Assembly: GCA_016630905.1 (NCBI GenBank)
Contig: WBMQ01000001.1
Coordinates: forward strand, 1 to 64,000
From: Capillidium heterosporum
Lineage: Eukaryota > Entomophthoromycota > Entomophthoromycetes > Entomophthorales > Capillidiaceae
Reading direction: 5' to 3'
Length of the DNA stretch: 64,000 bases
Below are positions 40,268 through 52,456 of this stretch, piece after piece. Position 1 is the first letter of the stretch. Each line of letters opens with the position of its first letter. The notes under the pieces are model-generated. The model searched no databases and was not told the origin of the DNA. It saw only the letters and a program-made list of their open reading frames with translations. The position numbers were made by a program, and so were the translations under genes.

Positions 40268-42097
40268 ATGGTAGAGAACCGGATGCCAAAGTTCGCCTGC
40301 GATACATGTAGACGAATGAAGTTAAGCTGTGACAGAACCATACCCAGCTGTTTCCGATGTATCGACTATGGTTATTCATGTAGCTATACCCACGTTTCCA
40401 AACCAAGAGTTTACAACAGAAACACAAGTCCAAAGCAGTTTAGATTCAAAGCAAATGCAACTACCAACAACCCATCAATCTCCAACCTGGATTATGGCTT
40501 AGAAACTAAGTCATCAAATAGCACGAACCAAAAAATAAGCTTGGATGAAGGTAGGCTTTTAGTATACAGGCCGAAGGGCAAGTGGAAAGACATACATCTG
40601 GTAAAGGTCAAGGCCAGCGTAGCGTTCAATTGTTTCAACGACACATCCAGCTTGCTAAGGATATTCTTCACCAATTCGACAGTCGACAACAATCAGAAGG
40701 TTCACATATCCACGGGTGGAGGGTTAGATTACTATGGGGTAAGCCCAATGGGGATGCTTTTAACTATGTACGTGATTCACAACTCTAAACCCAGCTACCT
40801 GGATAGGGTGCTAATGGACAATAGGCCACCAAACCCAGCTACGTTACCACCAATAACCAACTGGGTGGATGTCCAGCATTTACAGGATAAATTGGCAGCA
40901 GCATCGATAACTGATATGTGCATTCAATCCTATTTCAAATTCTGCCATCCCTACTTTGCAATCGTCAACCGTCGACGTATACTGCAGGACTTTCACAAGC
41001 AGCCTCCCATTCTGACCAACATCATTTGCTCGGTCGGCTGTAGTTTCCTGCCGCAAGTTTCCCATGAAGTGCGCGATTGGTTCAGCGAAAAATCTACTCA
41101 GCTGTTGGGAGAAGCTTACATTAAATGTAATTTGGATACCATCAGTGCGTTGTTAATAATGTGCAGCTTCCAACACAACCCCAAAAGCTTCAGCAAAGGG
41201 GTCTTCAATCTAGGTCTTGCTATTCGCATGGGATACTGTCTAGGCCTGGACCGGGACTCCCCTCCAAATACCGATCAAGAAACTAAGGAATTGCGCAACC
41301 GGATCTGGTGGTGGTGTCACATTTTGGACAAAGTGTTTTGGATCGGCACCAACAGCCCGTTGAGCCATGACTCACGATTTTCTGACCGTCCTTACCCCAA
41401 GTTAAATTCGCTAGATATATCGAAGGATGAAGCGGATCCAACCTATACATTCACTATGGAATGCTCGTGCCTCTTTACCAAGCTGTTTGCCCAACTCATC
41501 CAGCTGCTATACCTTACCATGCGCAGGATAAAGTTCACCAAAGTTATACCGGAGGATAAAGTAAGCGATATGTGCCGCTTAGCTACGATTTCAAGCCAGC
41601 ACCTCAAGCTATGGGACATCCAAGTTACTCAGCAGTTCCAAACATTAGCCGGTAGTAAAGGTAAATTAGCCCAAGGTATAGCTAGCACCTTTATCTTAAA
41701 TTTGAGGATCGTGTATAACGCGTTCCTACTAGGTCTCTACCAGACCTTCAACAAGGTCAAGGATGTTACGCTCAAGCTGCATTTCAAATCTAAAGCTACC
41801 TTGGCATCCAACACCTGCATCGAGTCGGCGTTAGCTCTGGGAAACGCCATCTATTCTAGCGCCATGATCTCCCGACTGCCATCCCTAGCTAACGCTGCCA
41901 TGCACCAGATCCAAAACACAAAATCTAGGAGTCTACAGGTTTCGAAAAAGGCATTACAGAACGTCAAGGTGGTACTGCGAATTCTAAACCATTTCAAATG
42001 CTACTCTGCGTTGAGTTATGAATGTCTAAACACGGTACTTTTGTTAGCTAGGGCCGAGAAGCTGGATTTGGGTGATGAGTTTGAAGGTATGAACTAG
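40268..42097 (+). CDS. Zn2Cys6 fungal transcription factor, paralogue 5
   Basis: A 609-residue intronless regulator and the most divergent of the five. The zinc cluster is CDTCRRMKLSCDRTIPSCFRC...C from residue 10; the second half (S-C-F-R-C) differs from its paralogues' L-C-I-Q-C. The middle region has YFKFCHPYFAIVNRRR, GLAIRMGYCLGLDRDSPPNT and NRIWWWCHILDK. The C-terminus is LLLARAEKLDLGDEFEGMN. Codon use is more G/C-rich than in paralogue 4. It lies just downstream of element A. The target is unknown. Confidence 0.9.
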   Translation: MVENRMPKFACDTCRRMKLSCDRTIPSCFRCIDYGYSCSYTHVSKPRVYNRNTSPKQFRFKANATTNNPSISNLDYGLETKSSNSTNQKISLDEGRLLVYRPKGKWKDIHLVKVKASVAFNCFNDTSSLLRIFFTNSTVDNNQKVHISTGGGLDYYGVSPMGMLLTMYVIHNSKPSYLDRVLMDNRPPNPATLPPITNWVDVQHLQDKLAAASITDMCIQSYFKFCHPYFAIVNRRRILQDFHKQPPILTNIICSVGCSFLPQVSHEVRDWFSEKSTQLLGEAYIKCNLDTISALLIMCSFQHNPKSFSKGVFNLGLAIRMGYCLGLDRDSPPNTDQETKELRNRIWWWCHILDKVFWIGTNSPLSHDSRFSDRPYPKLNSLDISKDEADPTYTFTMECSCLFTKLFAQLIQLLYLTMRRIKFTKVIPEDKVSDMCRLATISSQHLKLWDIQVTQQFQTLAGSKGKLAQGIASTFILNLRIVYNAFLLGLYQTFNKVKDVTLKLHFKSKATLASNTCIESALALGNAIYSSAMISRLPSLANAAMHQIQNTKSRSLQVSKKALQNVKVVLRILNHFKCYSALSYECLNTVLLLARAEKLDLGDEFEGMN

Positions 42098-42560
42098 CGT
42101 TTATCAAATCTATATATATCTCTTTCAAAAACTGCAAAAAGATTAGTGGGGATATAGTATAAAAAGTTAATCAAGCTGCTGTACATGTCTAAATTGTATT
42201 TCTATTGTATGCGAGCTAAATACTATTTTAAGATACAATACTTTAATAGTTAACACTCCAATATACCTCAGTCATAACATTTAAAAATGTGGATGAATCA
42301 TAGGATTCACATAGAAACTCACTAATATTAAATTTAATAAAAAGTGATATAGTATATTCTTCTACTGATGCACTAAATAAACTGTAAAACATAATAAAAG
42401 TGTATATATTTCTAGTATAGTAGTCATGCATGGAGGGATAAAGGTCAATTCTTTTGAACTTTAACTATATAAATACATTCATATGCTAAGCTATAGTTAT
42501 TTACTAAAATCCTAATCTGCTAATCAAATAATTAGACATATGTAAATTTATTTAAGTATG
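42098..42560. other. Convergent intergenic region
   Basis: AT-rich 3' flanks of paralogue 5 (+) and the F-box gene (-). No specific terminator structure recognised. Confidence 0.5.
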
Positions 42561-43838
42561 CTATACTTCTTCAAGCTTTATCAATAAAGGAGCTCTTGGG
42601 ATGAACCAATCCTTGATTCTACTTCCGACCTGGTTTAATTTTAGACTTAAAAGGTTGGGAAACTGAATGTCTTCGCTGTACGAATTCTCTAGGCTTCCTT
42701 CAAAGGATTCCTGACGAAAGTTAAGCTGTATATGATGGCAGCTGTTAAGACCGCTGATAAATTTTAAAATTGAAGAATCTACAACCAACAGCTCAAAGAT
42801 AAAGAATCGTTTTAAACCTAAAGTAGGCTTGAAATTTAAATAGGAAGGTGGAAATGGTTCCAGACTTCGTAGGGATAAGTATTCTAAGCTATCTAAAGTA
42901 TCGAATATAACTTTGACCCCGAGCTTCATTTCAAGCTTATCCATACTTACGCTAAGAGATTTGAGGTGGAAAAAGTTTGCCATCTTGGAAAAATTCGTCA
43001 CTTTGATAAATTTCACTGCTAGCTTCGTCAACTTTGGCCAAGGGGATCTAAACAGTAGGTCGTTCTTAATTGCTTCCGAACAGGAATCCAAAGTTCTCAA
43101 ATTGGGCCAATAAGTAGGGTTGAACAGGTACGACGTATCTGACTCTGATGAAAAGATGTGGTGTCGTAAAGTTGTTACGGTGGTAAATATAGGTAAAGGG
43201 AGCGTTGTCGTAGGTGGTTGAAACTCATCAGCGCTAAAGCTAAATGATTTTAACTTTGGAAAATTCTTATAGATAATGTGAAAAAAGTTGGTAGCGATAA
43301 GCTCTATTTCGACTTTGAAAGTGATTAAGTTGGGAAGATGTAGGTACTCCAATGACTCGGTTGAAGTTCCGACGTCCAACTCCAACCTCTTTAAGCCTTG
43401 AATCCTGGGGACTATTGGAACGATAACATATGGAACACAGCTGAGTGAAAATACAGATAATCCAACCAAGTTTTCGAAAACGTTGTGAATATTGTCAATA
43501 CAGTACTTAAAGTCTGCTTCACCAGAGAGATCTACATAGTAGTATCTTACACTCTTATAGTTACCTATGTTTAATTTACAGAGATCGGTAGATACGGCTG
43601 CAGCTTTATCTATTCTAGAACTGTACTTTTCCAAATTGGCATTGATATATTGAGCTAACTCTTGGCTGTCTAAATAGCTGAACGTATCAAAGGACAATGA
43701 AAAATGAAGAGAGAGAAATAGGTAGGGGCTCGTAATATTATAAAGGCATCTATTCAGCTGTTTCAATCGGTACAGGGTGCTGGCATCTAGATACTGTAGC
43801 ACTTCTTCTAATACTAATGAAGGTAGACTTTCCAACAT
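42561..43838 (-). CDS. F-box protein with degenerate leucine-rich repeats
   Basis: A 425-residue intronless protein. Residues 1-45 form an F-box (MLESLPSLVLEEVLQYLDAS, then LYRLKQLNRCLYNITSPYLF) with the usual LP-x-L-x2-EVL-x-YL start. The rest carries irregular leucine-rich repeats such as LKRLELDVG, LKSFSFSAD, LRTLDSCSE, LKSLSVSMD, LEYLSLRSLE and LLSLKLNQV. It is probably an SCF ubiquitin-ligase substrate receptor of unknown target, related in plan to the gene at 9848-11428. Confidence 0.78.
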   Translation of the reverse strand: MLESLPSLVLEEVLQYLDASTLYRLKQLNRCLYNITSPYLFLSLHFSLSFDTFSYLDSQELAQYINANLEKYSSRIDKAAAVSTDLCKLNIGNYKSVRYYYVDLSGEADFKYCIDNIHNVFENLVGLSVFSLSCVPYVIVPIVPRIQGLKRLELDVGTSTESLEYLHLPNLITFKVEIELIATNFFHIIYKNFPKLKSFSFSADEFQPPTTTLPLPIFTTVTTLRHHIFSSESDTSYLFNPTYWPNLRTLDSCSEAIKNDLLFRSPWPKLTKLAVKFIKVTNFSKMANFFHLKSLSVSMDKLEMKLGVKVIFDTLDSLEYLSLRSLEPFPPSYLNFKPTLGLKRFFIFELLVVDSSILKFISGLNSCHHIQLNFRQESFEGSLENSYSEDIQFPNLLSLKLNQVGSRIKDWFIPRAPLLIKLEEV

Positions 43839-44724
43839 ATCGCGAAAAAGCAGAGCTTTTAGTTTCTAAAAATATATTTGCTTACATAAACTAAGCTTAC
43901 AATTTATACTTTTATGGGAAGTAAAAAGATAGTGTGTTGAAGCCTAAGCCTCAAGATTTTTGGACTTGATAATAAAGAAAGCTGCTTCTTTCGCATCAGC
44001 AATAGAGCAAATGATTCTAGCTGTGAAACCGGAGTAAAACTAGTAATAAATTGTTGATCAGCATGTAGACGCTCTCTATTTGTTTATAAATTTATCAATG
44101 AATGGTCCAAGCACTTCAAACTCAGCTAGGAAAAGAAAATCTAGTGTTTACTGGATTAAAAGTGAACCACTACCATAGAAACCACCCCTCTAATAAAAGC
44201 GGTATATGGCTATCGGTTATTGTTCCTACCAAGAGCCAAAGCCATTCCTTGAATAAGAATCAGCTACTTTACGAAATAACTTATGCTTCCAACTTAGAAT
44301 GTTATTGATTCCAAATTTGGTAAATGCACTTATTAGCCGAAACTCGGCAGAAACTGATAAATATAAACCTATAAACAGCAGCTATGCGAACTCAAAGGCT
44401 ACCTTATTGGGTAATAATGAACTCCATGAAAACAAAAAGCAGATTTGTGCGGTAGCATGAAAGGATCCAACCACAGCTTAGACAGGCTGGAAAATTGAAC
44501 TTCAAAACCAGATCCAGCGACTTCAACAGTAATCAAAGTCGAACCCCAACCTAGCCAATCTATTTGACAATTGGGAGAATCCACTTTTACTTGAACTAAT
44601 TTCCCCAGACAAAAGAAAAGGGTGATTTCAAGTGCTAATTTGCCTAGCTCACTTCAATTCTAAGATCAGGCAGTTGACAGTAGGCGAATTGTCTTAACAA
44701 AACGGCAGTTTATACAACTAATTT
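43839..44724. other. Divergent intergenic region
   Basis: Promoter space of the F-box gene (-) and the RasGAP gene (+). A 68-codon frame at 44102-44308 has an ATG but no recognisable content and is not called. Confidence 0.5.
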
Positions 44725-47597
44725 ATGTCAATCCGAAGAAGCAACCACTCTGGCTCAGTTAGGGCAACCAATATTCCACCTATGCCACGCAACCAAATAG
44801 TTGGGAACCACTCCCAAGCGCGCTCGGGGGACGCCAATTCCTTCAGTGGCAACCGATACTCCGTCTCAGCATTTTACTCCATGGCAGCTGAACATGACAG
44901 CGAAGTTAAGGATGAGTTGACGACCGGTATTTTAAGCTTTTAGCCAAATATTAAACAAGTTTAGCCCAGAAGGAACTTTCCGATTTGAAAGGAAGGATCT
45001 CGGTCCAGTCCAAAAAAAACTTTGTGTTGGAGCGCGACGTACGCTACCTAGATGGTCGTATCGCCCTTTTAATTCAGAATCGTATGGCTCTAGACGAAGT
45101 CAAGGTAGAGCCAATTTGTCGATAAAGCGCTGAATGTTTATTATAGGATATGGCAGTTCACTTGGAAGAGAATGATCTTATCGATGGGGTATTTCCTGAT
45201 GATCGTAGACGCCAAGTAATATATTTTGGTTTAGCAATTCTAAGTTTGATAGCAATACGGGAATCTATTTTTCCTCTTGCAAGCTGAGCCTAGGCACGTG
45301 GCCACTTTGACTCGTTTAGTTAGCTTGACTGAAATTGATACCCTTTTGCAGACGGTTATGTTTACCCTCTATGGTAACCAATATGAGAGCCGTGAAGAAC
45401 ATCTATTGCTAACTATGTTCCAGGTTTGTATTTGTTTTTCGAGTTTTATTTTAACTGATTTCCCATAGTCCGTTCTTTCCGCTCAATTTGACGCTGCTAC
45501 CGAATTTGGTAGTTTGTTAAGAGCCAACACCCCAGTATCACGAATGATGACTACCTATACTAGGTAAAGGGTATAACGTACCACGTTGTCTAACGAATTA
45601 TTAGGCGTGGTCCTGGTCAGACCTATTTAAAGTCGGTATTATCGGCTCGAATCAATTCTATTATCGAAGATACGGAGCTTAATTTGGAAATCAACCCATT
45701 GACTGTAACACTAATGCGAGAGGCTGTACTCACCTTTTCTAGGTCTACGAAGAGATGATACGTGAGGCCGAGGAGAATGGAAGCCCAGTTCCGCCCAAAG
45801 GTGTAACTCCTGAGGAAGCCCAAAATAACCCTGAAGTCCAAGCCATCATTGGACCTAGAATCGAAAAGCTAACTGAAGTCGCCAACGGCTTTATCGATAC
45901 CATCTTAAACTCGATCGATGCGGTGCCATACGGTATCCGATGGATATGTAAGCAGATTCGTTCTCTAACCAAGGTAAAATACAGCTCATAGCGACTTATT
46001 AATCTTTGTAGCGTAAATACCCCCAGGCCTCCGACTACTCTATCTGTACTCTGATCGGTGCATTCTTCTTCCTTCGTTTCCTAAACCCAGCCATCGTGAC
46101 CCCCCAAGCCTACATGCTGGTAGAGAAAACCCTTGTCAAGCATCCGCGCCGTACACTTACTCTAGTAACTTGACTACTCCACTACAGCAACTAAATTGTT
46201 ACGTAGGTCGCTAAAATCGTACAGAATCTTGCCAACAAGCCGACCTACTCTAAGGAAGTCCACATGATGGCTTTAAGTCCTTTCATTGAAAGTAACAAGC
46301 CTCGTGTAAACCGCTTCCTCAATGAACTGTGCGAAGTTGGAGACTTTTATGAATCGCTTGAGGTAACAAAGAATTTTTACCAAAACCTAACCATTCTTTA
46401 GATGGATCAATATATTGCACTCTCAAAGAAAGATCTCGTGCTTAACATCACCCTCAACGAGATGTTCAACACTCATGCTCTATTGGTACAGCATATGGAT
46501 GCCCTTGCTCCAAATGAGGACCAACGATTAAGAATCTGTTTGGAGGAGCTTGGCCCTCCACCACCACAAGTTCCAAGATATGAAAACAAAACTGTCGAGC
46601 TACCTCTATTTAGTCGATTTGAGACGCCTATCGAAGGTATAGCTATTATTCGATGCGATCTAACTTTTTAGGTCTTGGTGCCTTCCCTAACGACATCAAC
46701 ATCACCAAGACGGATCTTTTGTATATGGAAACTAAGGCAATATTCGTGCAGTTGCTTCGAGCCATGCCCCAACTTTCCCAATCCAACTTGGATCTCAGTG
46801 AGGTAGCTAAGCACGCCTCCACCAGCAAGGATCCTGCCCTCGTACGTAAGGGAATCAAAGTGTACGATATGCTCAAAGACCTTGAGGAGCTCGGTGCTGT
46901 CGACCCCAACGACTCCTACCAACTTATGACTGAAGAAGTCAACCAAGTAATTTTGCCAGCCTACATTGTATTGACTTTATTAGGAAATTACGCACCTCGG
47001 TAACTTGCGCGAAAAGGTCAAAGAGGAGTACACCTCGCTCGAAACAGTCTACAAAGCCATTTGCGATCACAACAACTACCTAAGATGCCAACTGGAGAGC
47101 TACAAGGCGTACCTCCAGAATGTTCGATTCCAGACCGGGGGTAGTGGTATCAAAGAGAAAGCTAAGCCTTCGGTCATGGGACCTTACAAGTTCTCCCACT
47201 TTCAACTGGAAAAGGATGGAACCATCGTCGAAAGCAATATCCCCGAAAATCGGTAATTTTTTATTTAGTAATTTTCACTAACTAGTATCAGTCGTAACAA
47301 CATTTTCTTCAATATCTTCTCACCGGTACCCGGTACTTTCATCATCGCCTTGCACTACAAAGGTAAGCTTTAATTTCCACCTCAACTAAAACCACCATAT
47401 TAGGACGCGAAAAGCCAATCCTCGAGATGGATTTGAAGCTGGACGATCTCCTTGAAAAAGTACTTTACTCACTTTTATTTTATACTAACATTTCTTTTTA
47501 GCAACAAGACAACGTCCAACTATTGGATCTGGAGTACGTCCAACTGAACGTCTCCAAACTGCTGTCACTACTCAGGAGGACTTTCATCAAGAAATGA
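44725..47597 (+). CDS. Ras GTPase-activating protein with C-terminal RGC domain (Gap1/Sar1-like)
   Basis: Stimulates GTP hydrolysis on Ras, switching off Ras signalling in morphogenesis. Fifteen exons splice in frame to 772 residues, close to fission-yeast Gap1: 44725-44926, 44965-45104, 45147-45215, 45253-45423, 45469-45563, 45605-45704, 45743-45973, 46012-46164, 46207-46362, 46402-46636, 46672-46946, 46984-47252, 47292-47362, 47404-47459, 47502-47597. A serine-rich head and short coiled coil lead into the RasGAP domain (about 130-450), with [14 protein letters not shown] (probable arginine finger), RGPGQTYLK and [14 protein letters not shown] (FLR block). The RGC domain at the end has [20 protein letters not shown] and [16 protein letters not shown]. 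No CH or IQ motifs are present, which separates it from true IQGAPs. Confidence 0.93.
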
Positions 47598-48578
47598 TTA
47601 AATTGAACGACCCTCCACCAGCTTCTTCTCATGAACTGAATACTTTAACTGGGGACTGGCATATTTTCCCTCGACTTAAGCGCTTACTATCTAATACCAA
47701 GCTACTACTTAAAATATCTACTCTATTAATTGACAATATTTATGATTGGATTTATGAGTTTTTTGGATTTCTGTATAAAACTAGTCACTTTATATACAAT
47801 GTCACGTTAGTTTTGAATTGCTAATAAGGCGTATATAAATTACAGTAATATAAATAGATTAGTTATCTATTCTATTTTACAGATAAAGACATTGATAAAT
47901 AGACATGGAATTGATAATATCGATTCTCAACTTTATTGTAGATATAATTTTTTACCAATACGTAGCTTTGTAAACTAATAAAGGAAGAACCATAGTTTAT
48001 CATCACAGAAATAAAGCACATTTCCTTTACTAAGGGCTATATACTCACTATCACTCAATCTTTCAAAAAATACTGCTGTTTATAGTGCCATTGAATGTCG
48101 CTTTCATTTCAAAGCTAGTACTGTAGCCGATACTAATTTAATGCAGCCACTTTTTCATTACTATTTCTACTTTACTCATTGAATATAGGATTGTAAATTT
48201 AGAAATCCACAGTTGGGAACTTAACTTTGCACCTTATTTCATTATAAAGTTGGGTAAACTTTTATAAACTTTAGACTAGCAAATAAATGAAGCTCCTTGT
48301 AAAAGCTGTTGGCATTTTAAATTTTCCATCAGAGATCACAGTATCAGAACGAAAAGTCGATTATAAGCTACCAGTAATTATTCTTACTATTGGTAACAAA
48401 ACTTTACCCCACCTAAAGTAATGCTAAATTAAGGAAGTTTGCGGCGCATTTCTACCAAGACAGAATTTGTCCTTGGATTGGTTATTCGAGAATAAATTTA
48501 CTTTGAAATTAGTAGATAGAATTTGCAAAAAATCTTGATTCAAATAGACAATTATCAAGCTTAGAAGATAGAGATAGG
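47598..48578. other. Intergenic, about 1 kb
   Basis: Between RasGAP and importin genes on the same strand; AT-rich, nothing specific recognised. Confidence 0.5.
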
Positions 48579-51500
48579 ATGACCGAATTCAACCTAGATG
48601 AAGCGACCAGAAACAACTATCTAGGTCTATTCAACGACTCGCAAAGTAGCGACAACGAAAGGCGTAAGAATGCCGAAAATTTATTCATCAACTTTGTCCA
48701 GCATAAGACCGATGAACTAGCAATTGCTTTAATTTGGTTCATGTTCTACAACGAAGATCCTCAAGTAATTTTATTAATTTTAAATTTGCTTAGTTTGTTT
48801 TGAAGGTTCGGTCCTACGCAGCCATACTTTTCCGAAGGTTATATATTAAACCCTCACCTTATGTCGAGGACGACTACCAAGACCCCGTATTCTTCAGTAT
48901 TTTGAAAATTGAAGTCAAGGAGCATATCAAAGGCTCGCTAATTGCGATACTACGAAAAGAAACAATTTACGTAGTTCGAAGCCACATTTGCGATTTGGTT
49001 TCCGAACTGTATACCTACCTGGAGACTTCTGAAAGTAATGCTTTATCTTGCTAAATACTAATTATTTTAGATGAATGGGATACTTTGCCAAGTATCGTAA
49101 TCGAATTTTGCAATGATGCAAACCAGATGCTTAGGGAAAGCGGTCTTAAAATAATTGCAGCCTACCCTTTGATTCTAACCGAGTCTAGGATCCACGACTT
49201 GGGGAAAGCATTTGGGTTGACTTCACCGAACGACTCACCAACGGTAAGATGGTTTTTTTGGGCCTAGTATTTATATTTTTCAGGTAAAACTTGCAGCCCT
49301 TAAAGCCCTCGTGGCTTTGATGATAAATTCGGAAAAACATCTCCAAGAGAAGCTTGCAGTCTACCTACCCATGACTTTTCAGGTATTCAATTTTTCATTT
49401 GGCCTTTTTTGCTTAGTTTAATATATATAGTCGAATCTATTTTATATATCTCTTTTTATTAAGTTGCTTTAATAGATACTAGAAATCTTTTATAAAGAGA
49501 AAGATGAAAAGTTGTTATGCCAGGGTCTTAGTTCGCTCGTTGAGTTGGCCGAAGAGGGAACTCCCATTATGTTTAACCAGATGCAACTGATCCTCCAATT
49601 CTGCGTTCTGCTGATGCAAGATACAGGTTTAGAAGACTGTAAGCAATTGAAAGTACTACCTAGCTAACATTTCCTTCAGCCTCTAGACACATGTCCCTCG
49701 AATTGATACTGAGCATCGTAGAAAGTTCAAGAGTTCAATGTCGATCGCGTGAAGAAATTCCCAACCAACTTATCCCTATTCTTCTACAATGGATGATGGA
49801 AGTCGAAGACGATCAAGATTGGTTGCACTCTACCGATATCGAGCAGGACGAAGATTTCGATTCAACTTTCTCAGCTGGCAAGAATGGGCTCGATCGACTT
49901 TCGGGAGCCCTGGGTGGAAGGATCGTACTACCGATAGCCTTCAACTATATCACGACGATGCTCAAATCAGAATCCTGGAAGGAACGATACGCTAGCTTGA
50001 TAGCGACAGGTATCCTTTGCGACGGGTGTCGTAAGGTGATGGCTAAAGATCTCATTAACTTCATCCAATTAATTTTACCTTACCTCCACGATAGCCACCC
50101 ACTTGTTGTTTATGTAACTTTGGAAACGATTGGGCTGTTTGCCCTCAACTTCAACGAAGACTTTTCCGATACCTGTCATTCCGTCGTCTTTCCAGCAATT
50201 CTACCTTTGCTGAAGAACAGTTCAATGCCTCGTTTCCAAGCCCACGCCGCTGCAGCTTTACACAATCTGTGCGAGTATATGTCCAAGGATATTTTAGAAG
50301 GATATATGGATCACTTGTTAGAAAATCTTGTCAGTCTATTGATCAACGGCCAGCCTTTCGTTCAGGTACAGGCAGTCCAAACCATCGCAGCAGTCGCTGG
50401 AAGCGCAGGAGACAGATTTACCAAGTACTACGACACAATCATCCCTATACTATTCAACATTCTTGAAAATGCCACTAGTAAGGAGTATCGAAAACTCAGG
50501 AGTAGAGCTATCGAGTGCTCAAGTGAAATCGCACTAGCTGTGGGTTTAGAGAAGATCCGCCCCGATATTGAAAAGTTTGTTGAGGTCTTTAAAAAGGTCC
50601 AAAGCTCAGTTGTTGATGACGACGACCCGATCGCCGAGTACATCCTCGAAGGCTGGACGCGTCTTGCTTTAGTACTAGGGAAGGAGTTTGTACCATATGT
50701 AGATATAATTGCCCCAACCCTTATGCTTGCCGTAGATATAAAACCTGAAGTCGCAGTCGTAGCTGAAGGTTGTGAAGATGATTACCCGGAAGAAGAAGGT
50801 TGGAGTCTCCACGAGTACGATGGCCAAGTTGTCGCTATGCAGACCAGCATCTTCCAAGAGAAGCATAGCGCTATCGATATGTTGATTTGCTTTGCCGAAT
50901 CGTTACAATCTGGATTTGCCAAGTACGCCAAGAAGCTAATCCCCACCATGTTAAGTCACTTTAACTTCTTTTTCGATTCTGGCATCAGAAAGTCTTGTAT
51001 TAGTTCGATATCCTATCTAATCTACTGCCTAATTGACGATGGAACCGATCGTAAAGTTATCGATGACTTTAAGACACAGATCTATACTCGCTTCATCCGA
51101 CAACTTCGTAAAGAAAACAAGATTGAGATGGTCAATTTGATCCTTGAAGGTTTCTACCAAACACTTAACGCGGTTGGATCACACAGTCTGACCAGTTCCG
51201 ACGTCAAGAGCTTACAAAAGATCTTGCACCCGCATGTCGAAGCAGCCATAGTTTCTTTGAACGAGTACGCCAAGCTTAGCCAGAAGCCAGGCTTCAGCGA
51301 GGAAGACGTTGAAGATCACGTCTTAGAGGAGATTGAGTTTAATCAGGAGTTTATGAACACCGCCATCACCTTCTACCACACCTTCCTCAAGTATCACGGG
51401 TCAACTTACTTTGCCACCATCGTACCAACTATCAACATGGCTTTGGAATGTTTCACTAGCCCTGATTCCCACGTGCGTCAGTTTGCGGCCGGTATGTTTG

Positions 51501-52117
51501 ACGACATAGTCGAGTTCGGTGGTTCGGATGCGACCTCTTTCTTCCAAGGCTGCTTTGTACAGCCCATGTTGAACCTTTTGAACGATTCCTCAGCCCAGGT
51601 ACGCCAAGCCGCCTATTATGGTGTCGGAGTATGGGCCAAGTTCGGCGGTCTCGACTATGCTGCAGCATGCGTGCAAGCCGTTCCCACTATCTTAAGCGGC
51701 ATCAACCGCCCCGACGCCTTTGACGAGGACAATCAACACTCTACCGACAACGCCATCGCCGCTTTATTCAAGATCATGCAGTTCTGCCCTGAACAGATGG
51801 ACGTTGATCCCATCCTCACCCATTTGATGGACGTCCTACCGCTGCGACAGGATCAGACGGAAGCGTCCGACACCTATGGATATCTGATGGAATTAGCCAA
51901 TTTAAACCATCCTTCCGTTGTAGGTACGCCTGCCTTGCAAATCAAGCTGGTACAGATCCTTAGCGATGCTGTCGTCAAGGAATGGTTGGATGGGGACCAG
52001 TTGATCCAAGCTAAAGGCATTATAAATGTTGTCATGAACAGTGCCGATACACAGACCCAGGCTGCCTTCCTCAACTCGATACCAGAGAACAAACGGAGCC
52101 TCTTCACCAACATCTAA
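48579..52117 (+). CDS. PSE1: Importin beta-3 (Kap121/Pse1, IPO5-type karyopherin)
   Basis: Carries cargo such as ribosomal proteins through the nuclear pore in a Ran-GTP-dependent way. Six exons (48579-48764, 48806-49034, 49071-49243, 49284-49382, 49476-49638, 49680-52117) give 1095 residues, matching the family's usual length of about 1090-1100. HEAT-repeat wording runs throughout: the N-terminal VRSYAAILFRRLYIK, then IAFNYITTMLKSESWKERYA, LHDSHPLVVYVTLETIGLFA, FQAHAAAALHNLCE and QVQAVQTIAAVAGSAGDRFT. An acidic loop (EGCEDDYPEEEGWSLHEYDG) and AEWAE-like C-terminal repeats (DSSAQVRQAAYYGVGVWAKF) are typical of IPO5/Kap121. The first intron ends in TGAAG. Confidence 0.95.
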
Positions 52118-52456
52118 CAACTTAAAATACAACTGGGTAGTTGGGTTGTATTTATGGTGCTCTATATTTTAGATGAATCCACTACTCTAATGAACAATCT
52201 CTATATTAATTGAATAAACTACAATACTATATTATCAAAGCCGACATTAGTAGCTTATTTCTATTAACATTTATAAAGTTTTAGCCAAAATTGTTTGAAA
52301 TTAGAAGATTGCAGTTCGATTTTACTTATGAAGCTCACCAACCAAACTAACAGCATGTCGAAAAAGGTGGTGCTCAATGTAGGATCACAAACCAATTGGG
52401 TTTTGTAAAGTAGATGAAATTCTACTGTTGATACTTGGCAAAAATTAGACAAAGAC
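52118..52456. other. Convergent intergenic region
   Basis: 3' flanks of importin (+) and STRAP (-). Nothing else seen. Confidence 0.5.
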
